Assembly (NCBI RefSeq): GCF_014652515.1
Contig: NZ_BMYY01000003.1
Location: forward strand, 186,001-250,000
Direction of reading: 5' to 3'
Origin: Bacterioplanes sanyensis
GTDB lineage: Bacteria > Pseudomonadota > Gammaproteobacteria > Pseudomonadales > Oceanobacteraceae
DNA length: 64,000 bases
The position numbers and the translations under genes are program-made. The stretch's first letter is position 1. Every line of letters begins with the position of its first letter. The notes under the pieces are model-generated. The model was not told the DNA's origin and searched no databases. It saw nothing but the letters and a program-made list of their open reading frames with translations. Below, piece after piece: positions 17,028-26,201 of this stretch.

Positions 17028-19622
17028 ATGCAAATCATCAAACCGCGCCAGCTGAGTGTCATCAGCCAGACCTATCGCTACCGCCAAACCCAGCTGGCCG
17101 TTGGCACCTTGGGGTTTTTCCGGTTGGGCAGTACAAATTACCTCACCGAACAAGAAGGCTGGCGTGCGTTGGCGCCGCTGTTGTCTCAAGGCTTAGTATT
17201 AGACACGGGCCATGCCAAACCTCGTGCAGAATTTTTGCTGGTCGGCAGCGCCTGCGCTCCGCAAGGCCAAACGGTCAGCCGCATGCAGGTGGCAGTGCAG
17301 GTGGGAAGCGTTAAAAAAACGCTACAGGTGGTGGGTGATCGCCACTGGCTGGGCCGGCCATTGCGCGCGCCCAGTGCCGCACAGCCCTTCGCAAAAATGC
17401 CGCTCTCCTTTGCGCGCGCCTACGGCGGTGCTCAGTTCGCACACAACCCATTGGGCAAAGGCCATGGCGCAGAGGAGGGGCTCTGGCATCTCCCAAATTT
17501 ATACGCCGAGCGCGAATCGATCAAAGCCAACCACCGCCCACGCCAGCCCACGGCGTTTGAACCGTTAGATGTGCGCTGGCCGCAGCGCCAACAGTACAGC
17601 GGCAATTACGATCAGGCCTGGTTGCAACAAGGCCAGCCCGGCTTTGCCGACGATACCCAGCCAGCGTTTTTTAATGCCGCCATGGCCGATCAACAGCTGG
17701 ATGGTTTTATCGAACCTGGCACCCAGGTTGAGTTGCTTGGCTTACACCCAGAGCACCAGCGTTGGCAGTTTTGCCTGCCCGAGCTCAAGGCTCGCATGTT
17801 CATACGCCAAACAACGGCTGCTGACGCCAAGCTGGTCGAAGCAGCGGGGCACATCGACACGCTGTGGCTGTTTCCGGAACTTGAAATGGGGCTAGTCATT
17901 CACCGAGCGGTATTTGCCGTTCAGGATTCTTTGGGCTTAGACGTCGCCCAGCTGTTGTTGGCCTATGAGCACAGTCACGACAAGCCCAGGCCTTTGAATC
18001 ATTACCAGCAAGCGTTAAACGAGCGCACCGATGCCGCCACCGCGGCGGTAAAAATGCTGCATGAAGCGCCACTGAAACCGCAAAAAAGCCCTCAACAGCA
18101 AGCCCAAGAGCAACAGCTCTATCGCCAAGCCGAGCAGCGCCAGCAACAAACTCGCCAAGCGTTTATTGAGCAGCTAGCAGAGCAAGCCAAAACGCCCCCC
18201 CAAAGCCCAGTAGCCATCAATAAACCATCGGCAGAATCATCTGTGGAACCATCAGCAGAGCCACCGGCATTGCCGCCTGAACTGATTCGCCAGGGCGATG
18301 TGGATTTAACGCCACACGTTGCATTTGCTCAGCACCAAACCGAGCAAGCTCGCCAGGCCAGTGAGCAACAGCGCCACGCAGCTATGCAGCATCACCCCAT
18401 CAACGCACCAGAAAGCCTCAGCGAGATACGCACCCGAGTCATGACTGTACGCGCACTTGAGCACAACAGTGATGAGGCAATGGCGAGCTTGCCCAGCCCC
18501 CTGCGCCAGCAGCTGCAAGCGGACCCAGAGGCACTGGCGCGTTGGCAGCAAGCGGCGCAGCTGCAGCACGGCGGTCAGTTTCAAGCGCGCATCAAATCGC
18601 CCGTTTGTATGACGCTGTCACGTCCGCTGCCACCTGACGGCGCCCAGCAAATACGTAAATTGGTTATTGAATTACTGCAGCGCGGAGCGTCTTTGGCCGG
18701 GCGCGACTTAGCCGGTGGCGACTTGCGTGACTTAGATTTTCGCCATTGTGATTTACGCCAGACCGGGTTGGAGCGCTGCCAACTGCAGGGCTGTTGCTTC
18801 GATGGCGCCCAGTTAAGCCAAGCCGTATTGACGGAAGCCAACCTAGAGCAGGCCAGTTTTCGTCGGGCAGACCTCAGCCAAGCCAATTTATCTGCCACCG
18901 TTGGCGAGCAGGTCGATTTTTCTGCCGCGCAACTGCACGACACCTTGTTGCATCAGGCCCAGTTGCCGCATGCCCACTTTCACCAGGCACACCTGCTTAA
19001 AACCCAAGCACTGCAAGCGCACCTGCCGCACGCCCAGTTTGTGCAAGCCAACTTGGAGCAAGTGTTGTTTTTGCAAGCAGACTTAGCGCACAGCCAATGG
19101 CGTGATTGCGCCCTGACGCTGTGCAACTTCACCAAAGCCAGCCTGCAAAGTGCCGATTGGCAACAGACGCGCTTACTGCGCTGCGTCATGGTAGGGCTCA
19201 ACGCCCAAGCCGCGCAGTTTCATCACATCGAGGGTGAAAGAGTGCAGTTCAGCAACGAAGGGCAGCTGAACAGCGCTCAGATGACGCACTGCAGCTGGCA
19301 TACCTGCGGTTTTCGTGGCCTTGATCTGCAACAAGTGCAGCTCAGTCACAGTTTATTTCAGCAGTGCGATTTTGGTGACAGTCAACTGCAAGCCAGCCAG
19401 CTGACTCGATGCGCCTGGTTAAGCTGCATTTTGCTGCAGACCAATTTAACCGCTGCCAAGGTCGATGGCTGTTTGTTTCACCAAAGCCAGCTGGGCAAGC
19501 TGCAAACACAGCGCTGCCGCTTTGCCCAAACCCGGATTGAGCAATGCCACTTGTTGGAATTGGCATTGGACGATGAGCAACGTCAACACCTAGTGATATC
19601 ACCCATAGCCAACGTCGGCTAG
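17028..19622 (+). CDS. DUF2169 T6SS adaptor fused to pentapeptide repeats
   Basis: The 864-residue product starts with a DUF2169 domain (about 1-310; motifs LSFARAYGGAQFAHNPLGKG and LPNLY), a family found next to vgrG and PAAR genes and thought to load effectors onto the spike. A Gln/Ala/Glu-rich, probably helical linker (about 330-450) follows. The C-terminal 300 residues are pentapeptide repeats of the A(D/N)Lxx type (GRDLAGGDLRDLDF, ADLSQANL), which form a square beta-helix. The start MQIIKPRQL lies 4 bp after the vgrG stop. No toxin domain is visible. Confidence 0.85.
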   Translation: MQIIKPRQLSVISQTYRYRQTQLAVGTLGFFRLGSTNYLTEQEGWRALAPLLSQGLVLDTGHAKPRAEFLLVGSACAPQGQTVSRMQVAVQVGSVKKTLQVVGDRHWLGRPLRAPSAAQPFAKMPLSFARAYGGAQFAHNPLGKGHGAEEGLWHLPNLYAERESIKANHRPRQPTAFEPLDVRWPQRQQYSGNYDQAWLQQGQPGFADDTQPAFFNAAMADQQLDGFIEPGTQVELLGLHPEHQRWQFCLPELKARMFIRQTTAADAKLVEAAGHIDTLWLFPELEMGLVIHRAVFAVQDSLGLDVAQLLLAYEHSHDKPRPLNHYQQALNERTDAATAAVKMLHEAPLKPQKSPQQQAQEQQLYRQAEQRQQQTRQAFIEQLAEQAKTPPQSPVAINKPSAESSVEPSAEPPALPPELIRQGDVDLTPHVAFAQHQTEQARQASEQQRHAAMQHHPINAPESLSEIRTRVMTVRALEHNSDEAMASLPSPLRQQLQADPEALARWQQAAQLQHGGQFQARIKSPVCMTLSRPLPPDGAQQIRKLVIELLQRGASLAGRDLAGGDLRDLDFRHCDLRQTGLERCQLQGCCFDGAQLSQAVLTEANLEQASFRRADLSQANLSATVGEQVDFSAAQLHDTLLHQAQLPHAHFHQAHLLKTQALQAHLPHAQFVQANLEQVLFLQADLAHSQWRDCALTLCNFTKASLQSADWQQTRLLRCVMVGLNAQAAQFHHIEGERVQFSNEGQLNSAQMTHCSWHTCGFRGLDLQQVQLSHSLFQQCDFGDSQLQASQLTRCAWLSCILLQTNLTAAKVDGCLFHQSQLGKLQTQRCRFAQTRIEQCHLLELALDDEQRQHLVISPIANVG

Positions 19623-19634
19623 CAGCGAGGTTTT

Positions 19635-20687
19635 ATGACAGCCATGGCCGCAGCGGCAAATCAGCCGCCCATTATGGATCAGGATTTTTCCAATCAACAC
19701 TGGCAAGGCCACGATTTCAGTGGTGCGGTTTTTATTAACTGCCGCTTTAGCCAATGCGTATTTGAGCGCTGCTTATTGCAGCGCGCTGTGTTTGTTGATT
19801 GCGATTTTAGCCACGCCAAAGTGCAGGATTGCCACACCGACCAAGCCAACTGGATTCGCTGTCAAGCAAGCGCCAGTCAATGGCTGGGCGCGATCAACAT
19901 TGCCACGTGGTGCGAGTGCGATTTATCGCAATCACACTGGCAGTGCCAGCTGTATGCAGCCACGCTCAGCCAGTGCAATGTCAGTGCTGCCCAGTGGCAG
20001 AGCTGTCGCTTTAACACGGTAAATTTATCTGAAATCACCTCCGCTGAGTTAGCCATCAATCAATGTAATTTCCAAAATGTGGTGTGGACAAAAACGGATT
20101 TTTCCACCATCCATATGGCCGAGGTGCATTTCACCAAGGCGCTGTTGCTGCACTGTATTTTTCACGGTAATGATTTATCTCAGCTGTCGCTGAGCCAATG
20201 CACTTGCAACGGCAGTCGCTTTCAACAAGTGAATTTTCAGGCGGCCAACTTAGAAGCCAGCGGATTCAGCGAGTGTGAAATCCATGCGTGTGATTTTTCA
20301 AAGGCCAATTTAAAACAGGCGCTGTTTTTACAAGCCAAGATAACAGATTCTCAGTTCACCGCTTGCCAAGCAAGCCAAGCAAATTTTCAACAGGCAACGC
20401 TTAGCCAGTGTCACTTCGATCAAGCCTGTTTAGAGATGGCCTGGTTGAAGCAGGTCAACATGGAAGGCTGTGAGTTCACAGAGGCCGACTGTCGCTACCT
20501 CAACGCCAGCTTAGGGCAGTTCAAAGACTGTAATTTCAGCCGCGTACGGCTACAGCAAAGCAACTTTCATGCGGCGAAATACAAGCATTGCCGCTGGTCA
20601 GGGGTAGACCTTAGCCAGCGCATTGATACCGACCCACAACAACAGCAGCAACAACAAGCCTTCGAGCAATATGGAGTGTCGACATGA
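19635..20687 (+). CDS. Pentapeptide-repeat protein of the T6SS accessory module
   Basis: The whole 350-residue protein consists of pentapeptide-type repeats (FSGAVFINCRFSQCVFERC, ANLEASGFSECEIHACDFSKANL) with an unusual number of Cys and Trp at repeat positions. It should fold as a long right-handed quadrilateral beta-helix. It follows the DUF2169-pentapeptide gene by 12 bp and overlaps the DUF3540 gene (ATGA). Such genes recur in DUF2169-DUF3540-DUF4150 sets. The function is unknown; a scaffold or spike-associated role is inferred. Confidence 0.8.
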   Translation: MTAMAAAANQPPIMDQDFSNQHWQGHDFSGAVFINCRFSQCVFERCLLQRAVFVDCDFSHAKVQDCHTDQANWIRCQASASQWLGAINIATWCECDLSQSHWQCQLYAATLSQCNVSAAQWQSCRFNTVNLSEITSAELAINQCNFQNVVWTKTDFSTIHMAEVHFTKALLLHCIFHGNDLSQLSLSQCTCNGSRFQQVNFQAANLEASGFSECEIHACDFSKANLKQALFLQAKITDSQFTACQASQANFQQATLSQCHFDQACLEMAWLKQVNMEGCEFTEADCRYLNASLGQFKDCNFSRVRLQQSNFHAAKYKHCRWSGVDLSQRIDTDPQQQQQQQAFEQYGVST

Positions 20688-21208
20688 ATACGTGCATTCG
20701 CTTGGCCCCCAGCAAGCAACCGGCGCCTTTGCAGGGCAACTTTAGCGGTGTGATCAGCGCTGCGAATAACGACGGCAGCTGGCTTATTGATGAGCATTTT
20801 AGTGCCTGGCAAGCCACCAGCTTACTCATCAAGCCCGCCGTGGGCGATACGGTCGCTTATGTGGCCGTTGCAGAGCGCTATTTCATTGTGCACATTTTGC
20901 AGCGCACGGAAGACTCAGAAAACCTAGAAATCAGAACCCAACAGCCGTTATCGATCCGGGCGCCGCAGCTGGATTTATTGGGCTGGGAAAGCATCCAGCT
21001 CACCTCATTGCAGACAATTTCTACTGCCTGCCAGCACCACGCATTAACCGCATCAGGCAGCTTGGTGCAGCAAGCGCACGATGTCATTCAACAAGCGCAG
21101 CACGTAACGCAAACCACCACTGGCATCGCACGTCACAGCGCTCAGCAACACATCATTACCGCCAGCGACGACGTGCAGATCGATGGCAAACGCATCAATA
21201 TGGGGTAA
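20684..21208 (+). CDS. DUF3540 protein of the T6SS accessory module
   Basis: This 174-residue protein resembles DUF3540 members, which are encoded beside DUF2169 and PAAR-like DUF4150 genes. The N-terminal half is beta-rich (GNFSGVISAANNDGSWLID, GDTVAYVAV) like an OB-fold, and the C-terminal half is strand- and helix-forming, ending DDVQIDGKRINMG, similar to the tail of VgrG-like spike segments. The start overlaps the previous stop, so the two are translationally coupled. No biochemical role is known to me. Confidence 0.75.
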   Translation: MNTCIRLAPSKQPAPLQGNFSGVISAANNDGSWLIDEHFSAWQATSLLIKPAVGDTVAYVAVAERYFIVHILQRTEDSENLEIRTQQPLSIRAPQLDLLGWESIQLTSLQTISTACQHHALTASGSLVQQAHDVIQQAQHVTQTTTGIARHSAQQHIITASDDVQIDGKRINMG

Positions 21209-21213
21209 CGCGT

Positions 21214-21591
21214 ATGTTCGCCAACACACAAAGCATTGCGATTCATTTATCGGTCATCGATGTTTGTAAAACGCCCATTCCCATTCCGATGCCCAACATT
21301 GGGTTAACGTCGACGGCCATTCCTAATATTTTCAATATGTTCACCGAGGCCATGCCCGACCATAATTTGCTCACCACCATGCCGTTATCAAACGGCGATC
21401 AAGCCGGGGTATTAATGGGGGTGGTATCTAATACCATCATGGGGCCAGTGCAAAATATCATCGGCAGCTTTAAGGTGTTTAAAGCTGTGATGCCGGCCAC
21501 CAAAATGCTGTGTCCATCCACTCACAATACGTACAACACCATTGGCCTGACGCTGTCGCCGTCGCAAGTCAAAGTCATGATTTTGAGTTAA
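21214..21591 (+). CDS. DUF4150 PAAR-like spike-tip protein
   Basis: The 125-residue product has the DUF4150/PAAR-like pattern: CKTPIPIPMPNIG near residues 18-30, then TMPLSNGDQAGVLMGVVSNTIMGP and a closing beta segment. PAAR-like proteins cap the VgrG spike and usually carry a toxin at the C-terminus. Here the protein ends with the domain, so any cargo must bind in trans. It is the last gene of the T6SS run and is convergent with the next unit. Confidence 0.85.
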   Translation: MFANTQSIAIHLSVIDVCKTPIPIPMPNIGLTSTAIPNIFNMFTEAMPDHNLLTTMPLSNGDQAGVLMGVVSNTIMGPVQNIIGSFKVFKAVMPATKMLCPSTHNTYNTIGLTLSPSQVKVMILS

Positions 21592-21600
21592 ACCGTCGCT

Positions 21601-22182
21601 TTATAACTCTACATCCGTGCCTTTTATGCCTTGCAACGAGGGCCGCTCCACCAACGGCAGGCGTGTTTGCTTGCCGGCTTTGAGCGCAGAGGGCTGATAA
21701 CTTAAATCGGCTGCTGTATGCGGGGAGGGATTCGGGGAAGAGGCCGTCGGCGCATGATCTGCCGGCAGTGTTGCCGCTGCATCGCTGCGCTCGCTGGGCG
21801 GTGTAACGGTGACCGACTCTTGGCTGCCACCGCCTAAATACGCACGGGATTTGGTGCCAGACCAACCATCTTGTCGAGTTGGCGCGGCTTTGGGGCTAAT
21901 GCCACGAAAGTAGCTTTGTTGCTGCTCATCCAACGAATGAAATAGCGTCGTCGACTCACGCGTCGACAAAAACCCAGCATTGCCCGGCGCCTCGGGCAGA
22001 CGAGGGCTGCGACCGTCCATGCCAATTTCATCCAGGCTTCGCAATCGTGTTTCTACCGGCGTGGCATTTTCTTCGGCATAAGCCCGTGCCAATTGGTAGG
22101 GCAGCCGGCAGCACGCGTGGGGCTGATCTCTAACCACACGCACCATTTGCCGATAACTACGCAGCGGGGGAGGCGTTGTCAT
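21601..22182 (-). CDS. Hypothetical protein with Pro/Ser-rich C-terminal half
   Basis: I do not recognise this 193-residue product. The N-terminal 100 residues are mixed and charged with two Cys (HACCRLPYQLARAYAEE); the rest is rich in Pro, Ser, Thr and Ala and probably disordered. The ATG at 22182 has AAGGAG 8 nt upstream and overlaps the stop of the preceding gene as ATGA. The unit ends only 9 bp from the convergent T6SS DUF4150 gene. Whether it serves the T6SS is unknown. Confidence 0.6.
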   Translation of the reverse strand: MTTPPPLRSYRQMVRVVRDQPHACCRLPYQLARAYAEENATPVETRLRSLDEIGMDGRSPRLPEAPGNAGFLSTRESTTLFHSLDEQQQSYFRGISPKAAPTRQDGWSGTKSRAYLGGGSQESVTVTPPSERSDAAATLPADHAPTASSPNPSPHTAADLSYQPSALKAGKQTRLPLVERPSLQGIKGTDVEL

Positions 22183-22643
22183 GGGGTGTTCTCCTTGGCG
22201 ATTGGCCATTGCACCAGTTGATTTGCAAACCGTCCGCCCATGGCGGCGGCGCGGTAAGGCGACGCATTTTTTACCTCTGCCAGTGGCCCCATGACCAAGG
22301 CCATACTGCGCGATTGCTGGGGCCCGCTTTTTAGTGTGAATAGCGTCAGTGGTTGCGCGGAAAGGCGCTGCTCAGCCATGCGCTGCTGCCATTGCTGAGC
22401 CAGCGCTTGAGCGTCGTCACTGCTGGCGACAATTGCCACCAACACACCCACCTGCGTCTCGCTGCCTGGCTCTACTAGCCAACTCGCCAGACTCAGATCA
22501 GCGTAGTCCAGAGGCTGGCTGGCCGAAGCCAGATCGAGGGAGAAAGCCGGTGGCATTTGAGCGGCGTCAGGGTTACGCAGGTACAACGTCAGGCCAGTGG
22601 CGGTGGCTACTAACAGCAAACTGATGGTAATAATCAACTTCAT
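22179..22643 (-). CDS. Hypothetical membrane-anchored or exported protein
   Basis: The 154-residue product begins with a short positively charged end and a hydrophobic segment (residues 3-20, LIITISLLLVATATGLTLYL), either an anchor or a signal peptide without a clear cleavage site. The remainder is a soluble alpha/beta-type region that I cannot assign. GGAGG lies 7 nt before the ATG. It is the first gene of a two-gene unit coupled by ATGA. Confidence 0.6.
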   Translation of the reverse strand: MKLIITISLLLVATATGLTLYLRNPDAAQMPPAFSLDLASASQPLDYADLSLASWLVEPGSETQVGVLVAIVASSDDAQALAQQWQQRMAEQRLSAQPLTLFTLKSGPQQSRSMALVMGPLAEVKNASPYRAAAMGGRFANQLVQWPIAKENTP

Positions 22644-22765
22644 TGAAACGCCTCCGTGCAAGCTCACTATACACAGGCCATCGGGTGCCATCCACAGCCT
22701 TAATATGACAAGGCTTACAGCGGTGGTAGACTGCCGAACTCTTTAACTATTAACGAGGTTATCAG

Positions 22766-23380
22766 GTGACCTTCACCCTCTGGTTGTCCCTTTTAGTGGT
22801 ATGCCTGCTGGGCGCCATGTCGCCCGGCCCCAGCTTGGCCATCATGGTCAAGCATGCGTTGAGCAGCGGTCGCCCCCATGCTTTAGCCGCTGCTTGGAGC
22901 CATGCTCTGGGCATTGGCATTTATGCGGCGGCAACGGTAGCCGGCCTGACTTGGCTATTGCAGCAGGCGCAGTGGCTATTCACCGCCATCAGTGTGGCTG
23001 GGGCTGTTTATCTGGCTTACTTAGGCTGGCAGGCGCTGCGCGCCAAGGGTGGGGTGATGGCAAGCTTAACCGGTGGCGCTCACGTGCCTCTGCATCAAGC
23101 CGCCAAAGAGGGAATATTAATTTCTCTGCTCAACCCTAAAATTGCGTTGTTTTTTGCCGCGCTATTCAGTCAGTTTTTAACCGCAGACCCTTCCTGGCAG
23201 GCCAAGCTGCTGTTGGTGATCACGCCTTTATTGGTGGACGGCCTTTGGTACACCTTGATTGCCCTGCTGATGTCTCACCCCAAAATAGTGCCGGCGTTGC
23301 AACAGCGTGGGCAACTGATCGATCGCATTTCTGGCGGCATTTTGCTGCTGTTGGCAGCACGCGTAGTAACTCAGATATAA
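22766..23380 (+). CDS. LysE/RhtB-family amino-acid exporter
   Basis: The 204-residue inner-membrane protein has about six hydrophobic segments and the N-terminal family signature GAMSPGPSLAIMVKHALSSGRPHAL (residues 16-40), then LYLAYLGWQALRAK-type and LLNPKIALFFAALF motifs. Members export amino acids or small amines. It starts at GTG with GAGG 7 nt upstream. It appears monocistronic, divergent from the hypothetical pair on its left. The substrate cannot be predicted. Confidence 0.85.
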   Translation: MTFTLWLSLLVVCLLGAMSPGPSLAIMVKHALSSGRPHALAAAWSHALGIGIYAAATVAGLTWLLQQAQWLFTAISVAGAVYLAYLGWQALRAKGGVMASLTGGAHVPLHQAAKEGILISLLNPKIALFFAALFSQFLTADPSWQAKLLLVITPLLVDGLWYTLIALLMSHPKIVPALQQRGQLIDRISGGILLLLAARVVTQI

Positions 23381-23449
23381 ACCTAACACCCAAATTCGAC
23401 TAGGCTCACTCATCTAAGCAACCCTATTTATTCGCCAAGAGGGGCCCAC

Positions 23450-25108
23450 ATGTCTACACCAATGGCGATTCCCATGTCGCAGCGTTTATCTGCCCAGCTA
23501 CTGACCGTAGCCTTGCTACCTGTCGTATTGTTGTGCGTGCAAGCCGTATTGGCATGGACCTCCAGCACCTCCGTTGCGCAACGACTGACCAGCTTATACC
23601 AAGACCGCATTACACCGGTCACTGAGCTAAAAGTCATCAGTGATGCCTACGCCGTCAAGGTGATTGATGCCGTCAACAAAGCCAATGCGGGCTTAGTGTC
23701 AGTGCAGCAAGCCATGACGGATATTAATAGCGCACAGACACTGATTGACGACGCTTGGCAACAGTATCAGCAGCGTTCGTTCAGCGCCGACATGCAGCGA
23801 GCTAACCTGCAAGCGCAGGCAAAATTTCAGGCAGCCGACCAAGCGATTAGTCAAGCCATGCAAAGGTTGTCGCAAGTGAGGGGCAGTGGCGCAGGGCAGC
23901 TAGACGATATCGACGGCCCACTGTACAACGCCATCGACCCAATCAGTGATCATATCAATGAGTTGATAGCGATGGAGCTGGGGGCAGCAGCAGAAGACCA
24001 TCGCAGCGCAAAGCGACTGATCGCCAGCAATGACGGTTGGATGGTGATTGTCGTATTGCTGGGGGTAGTTTTGTCTCTGGTGGCTGTTGCCTGGCTTTAT
24101 CGACAGCTGCAGCAGCAACTGGGCAGCGAGCCCAAACACTTATCCGAACAAGTTCAGCGCATTGCCAGTGGTGACTTGGCCACCGGCACGACGGCCAAGT
24201 CTGCAGAGGGGAGTGTTGCTCACCACTTGGAGACTATGCGTCGCCACTTGGCCGGCATTGTGCAGGATTTGAATCAGCGCAATCAGGCGCTTAATCGAGT
24301 GGCCCAGACGCTTAATCATCGCAGTGGTGAGATTTTATCGTCGATGTCGCAGTTACATGAGCAAACTGGGCAGGTGTCGACGGCCATCACAGAAATGAGC
24401 GCTAGCATCCAAGAGGTAGCAGGCAATAGCGCACGCAGCAGTGAGTCGGTAAAAGGCATACAAGCCAGCCTGCGTTCAAGTCGCGACACCACCGCTCAAG
24501 CGCAAGAAAAGACCAACGCACTGCATGAGCAACTGCAGCACAGTAGCCAAGATATTGAGGCTTTAGCCGACAACAGCCAAAAAATTGGTGCCATCTTGGA
24601 TGTGATTAATGCCATTGCGGAGCAAACCAACTTATTGGCACTCAATGCTGCCATCGAGGCCGCCAGAGCAGGGGAGCAAGGGCGTGGTTTTGCCGTGGTT
24701 GCAGATGAGGTGCGTTCATTGGCACAACGCACCAATGACTCCACCAGCGAGATTCAAGCCATGATCGCCGATTTGCAAGCGAGCAGCACACGCTCCGCCG
24801 ACTCCATGCGAGTCAGCCAGTGCGATGCCGAGCAAGCGTCCGAGTTTAATCATGCGGTGATGGCCGCCTTCACTGAGCTATCAGACAGCTCCCAGCACGC
24901 CGCCGACATGAGTGTGCAAATTGCCGCCGCGGCGGAGCAGCAAAGCAGCGTAGCTGGGGAGATTGCCAGCAACGTTCAAAGCATCGACCAGTACGCGGAA
25001 GATTCGGTAGGCAGCGCCCGCCAGTTGCACCAACTCAGTGAGCAACTAGAACAAGAAGCCGATGCCATCGCTAAGGGAATCGGATACTTCACCATTGCCA
25101 AGACTTAG
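23450..25108 (+). CDS. Methyl-accepting chemotaxis protein
   Basis: The 552-residue chemoreceptor has membrane segments near residues 16-38 and 196-216 flanking a helical four-helix-bundle-type periplasmic sensor. A HAMP-like stretch follows, then the conserved signalling hairpin [20 protein letters not shown] (about 386-405) with [19 protein letters not shown] after it. It should signal to CheA/CheW. The ligand is unknown, and the C-terminus lacks an obvious NWETF-type tether. No che genes are adjacent. Confidence 0.92.
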   Translation: MSTPMAIPMSQRLSAQLLTVALLPVVLLCVQAVLAWTSSTSVAQRLTSLYQDRITPVTELKVISDAYAVKVIDAVNKANAGLVSVQQAMTDINSAQTLIDDAWQQYQQRSFSADMQRANLQAQAKFQAADQAISQAMQRLSQVRGSGAGQLDDIDGPLYNAIDPISDHINELIAMELGAAAEDHRSAKRLIASNDGWMVIVVLLGVVLSLVAVAWLYRQLQQQLGSEPKHLSEQVQRIASGDLATGTTAKSAEGSVAHHLETMRRHLAGIVQDLNQRNQALNRVAQTLNHRSGEILSSMSQLHEQTGQVSTAITEMSASIQEVAGNSARSSESVKGIQASLRSSRDTTAQAQEKTNALHEQLQHSSQDIEALADNSQKIGAILDVINAIAEQTNLLALNAAIEAARAGEQGRGFAVVADEVRSLAQRTNDSTSEIQAMIADLQASSTRSADSMRVSQCDAEQASEFNHAVMAAFTELSDSSQHAADMSVQIAAAAEQQSSVAGEIASNVQSIDQYAEDSVGSARQLHQLSEQLEQEADAIAKGIGYFTIAKT

Positions 25109-25317
25109 CGGGCCTGGGCACAGCCAGGCTCGGCGCTGAGTCGCGGGCTGAAGGCCTGTGAGCTTCGGGACATTAGTAATATCACGGCGAAATACTAGCG
25201 TTGGCGCAAAGTCTACCGCGACCACACAAAACCACGTAAAAAACCTGACAGTTACAGTAGTGAGGGGGCGCTGGGTCTATTAGTATCGCGCGCCCTTAAA
25301 CCACTAGATTCACATGC

Positions 25318-25422
25318 ATGGCCAAATCTCAGCTTTTAATAGCCACTCTGGCATCTACCTTGATCGCCTGTGGCGGCGATCAAGATAACCTCGCATACAT
25401 AACGGAAGAGACAAAACAATGA
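25318..25422 (+). CDS. Very small lipoprotein ORF (34 aa) coupled to the next gene
   Basis: A 34-codon frame encodes a charged N-terminus, the hydrophobic run LLIATLASTLIA and a lipobox Cys18 followed by GGDQDN, then ends at TGA overlapping the ATG of the next lipoprotein gene (ATGA). The next protein also starts with a lipobox ending CGGE. The frame could be a real mini-lipoprotein, a coupling leader, or the stub of a tandem duplicate. No convincing ribosome-binding site is seen, which lowers confidence. Confidence 0.4.
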   Translation: MAKSQLLIATLASTLIACGGDQDNLAYITEETKQ

Positions 25423-25991
25423 CAAAAACATCTTTATACACGGCCATGCTGGCCGCATTCCTCACCGGCTGCGGCGGCGAATCATCAAGCAGCAATAGCA
25501 CACCAGAGCTAACCGATCCGACAGTCAGACAAGGCGAACCGGGCACATATGCCTACTATGAAGCCGGTGATTGCGGAGACTTATCTGAGATCGACTTTGA
25601 TCAGCTGGCCATTGAAAGTAGCAGCAAAGACTATAGAGGCAAGCCCACCAGCAATGCTGCAACCGCACTGATTGATAACAGCAGCGGCGATGTATGTCTC
25701 AATGGTTCTTTGGCACAACTGACTGTCAGCGGCGGCTATGCCTATGTTTATGTGTCTGGCTCAGTAACCACAGTTACTGTGACGGATAGCAGCGACGATG
25801 TGTATATATTTGGCTCAGTCGACACCATGACGGTGACAGATAGCAGCGCCGACGTGCATGTGTTTGGCACCATTGGTTATCTCATATTGGATGGCGGCAC
25901 CGCCGATGTGTATACATCAGAGGTGGCTAGCTATGACAATTTGGGTGGCAGCAGTGATGTTATGGACCTGTCTTATGCTGGTTTCGATTAA
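25419..25991 (+). CDS. Putative lipoprotein with short beta-repeat region
   Basis: The 190-residue product has a lipoprotein signal (MTKTSLYTAMLAAFLTGC, lipidated Cys18). A Ser-rich linker follows, then a C-terminal repeat of V-x-V-x-G-S-V-x-T-x-T-V-T-D-S-S-x-D-V units (about residues 108-165) that suggests a small beta-helix or beta-solenoid. The presence of Cys65 and Cys91 in the mature part might allow a disulfide. No function is recognised. It is read after a 34-residue lipoprotein-like ORF. Confidence 0.65.
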   Translation: MTKTSLYTAMLAAFLTGCGGESSSSNSTPELTDPTVRQGEPGTYAYYEAGDCGDLSEIDFDQLAIESSSKDYRGKPTSNAATALIDNSSGDVCLNGSLAQLTVSGGYAYVYVSGSVTTVTVTDSSDDVYIFGSVDTMTVTDSSADVHVFGTIGYLILDGGTADVYTSEVASYDNLGGSSDVMDLSYAGFD

Positions 25992-26063
25992 CTGCGGGTA
26001 GATTTACAACCAAAGCGGCGGAGCTAGCCAGGTTCCGCCAAACGGACAGGAGCCGTATTATGC

Positions 26064-26101
26064 CCGATATTTCCGATAATTGATATTATCGGAAATATCG
26101 G
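26064..26101. terminator. Perfect 17-bp inverted repeat, possible bidirectional terminator
   Basis: Two perfect 17-bp arms (CCGATATTTCCGATAAT and its complement) surround a 4-nt loop between the convergent lipoprotein and RND pump genes. A short T-run follows about 8 nt later on the + strand. The arms are AT-rich for a terminator, so a protein-binding or mobile-element role is possible. Confidence 0.45.
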
Positions 26102-26201
26102 ATTCCCGTTTTTCACTTATGACCAGTGCCGTTTGCTTAGCATCAGCTTGGTCTTTCTGCTGCTTAAAACTGGCGGCCCGTTCATCGAGCCGCTCGCGTT
26201 T

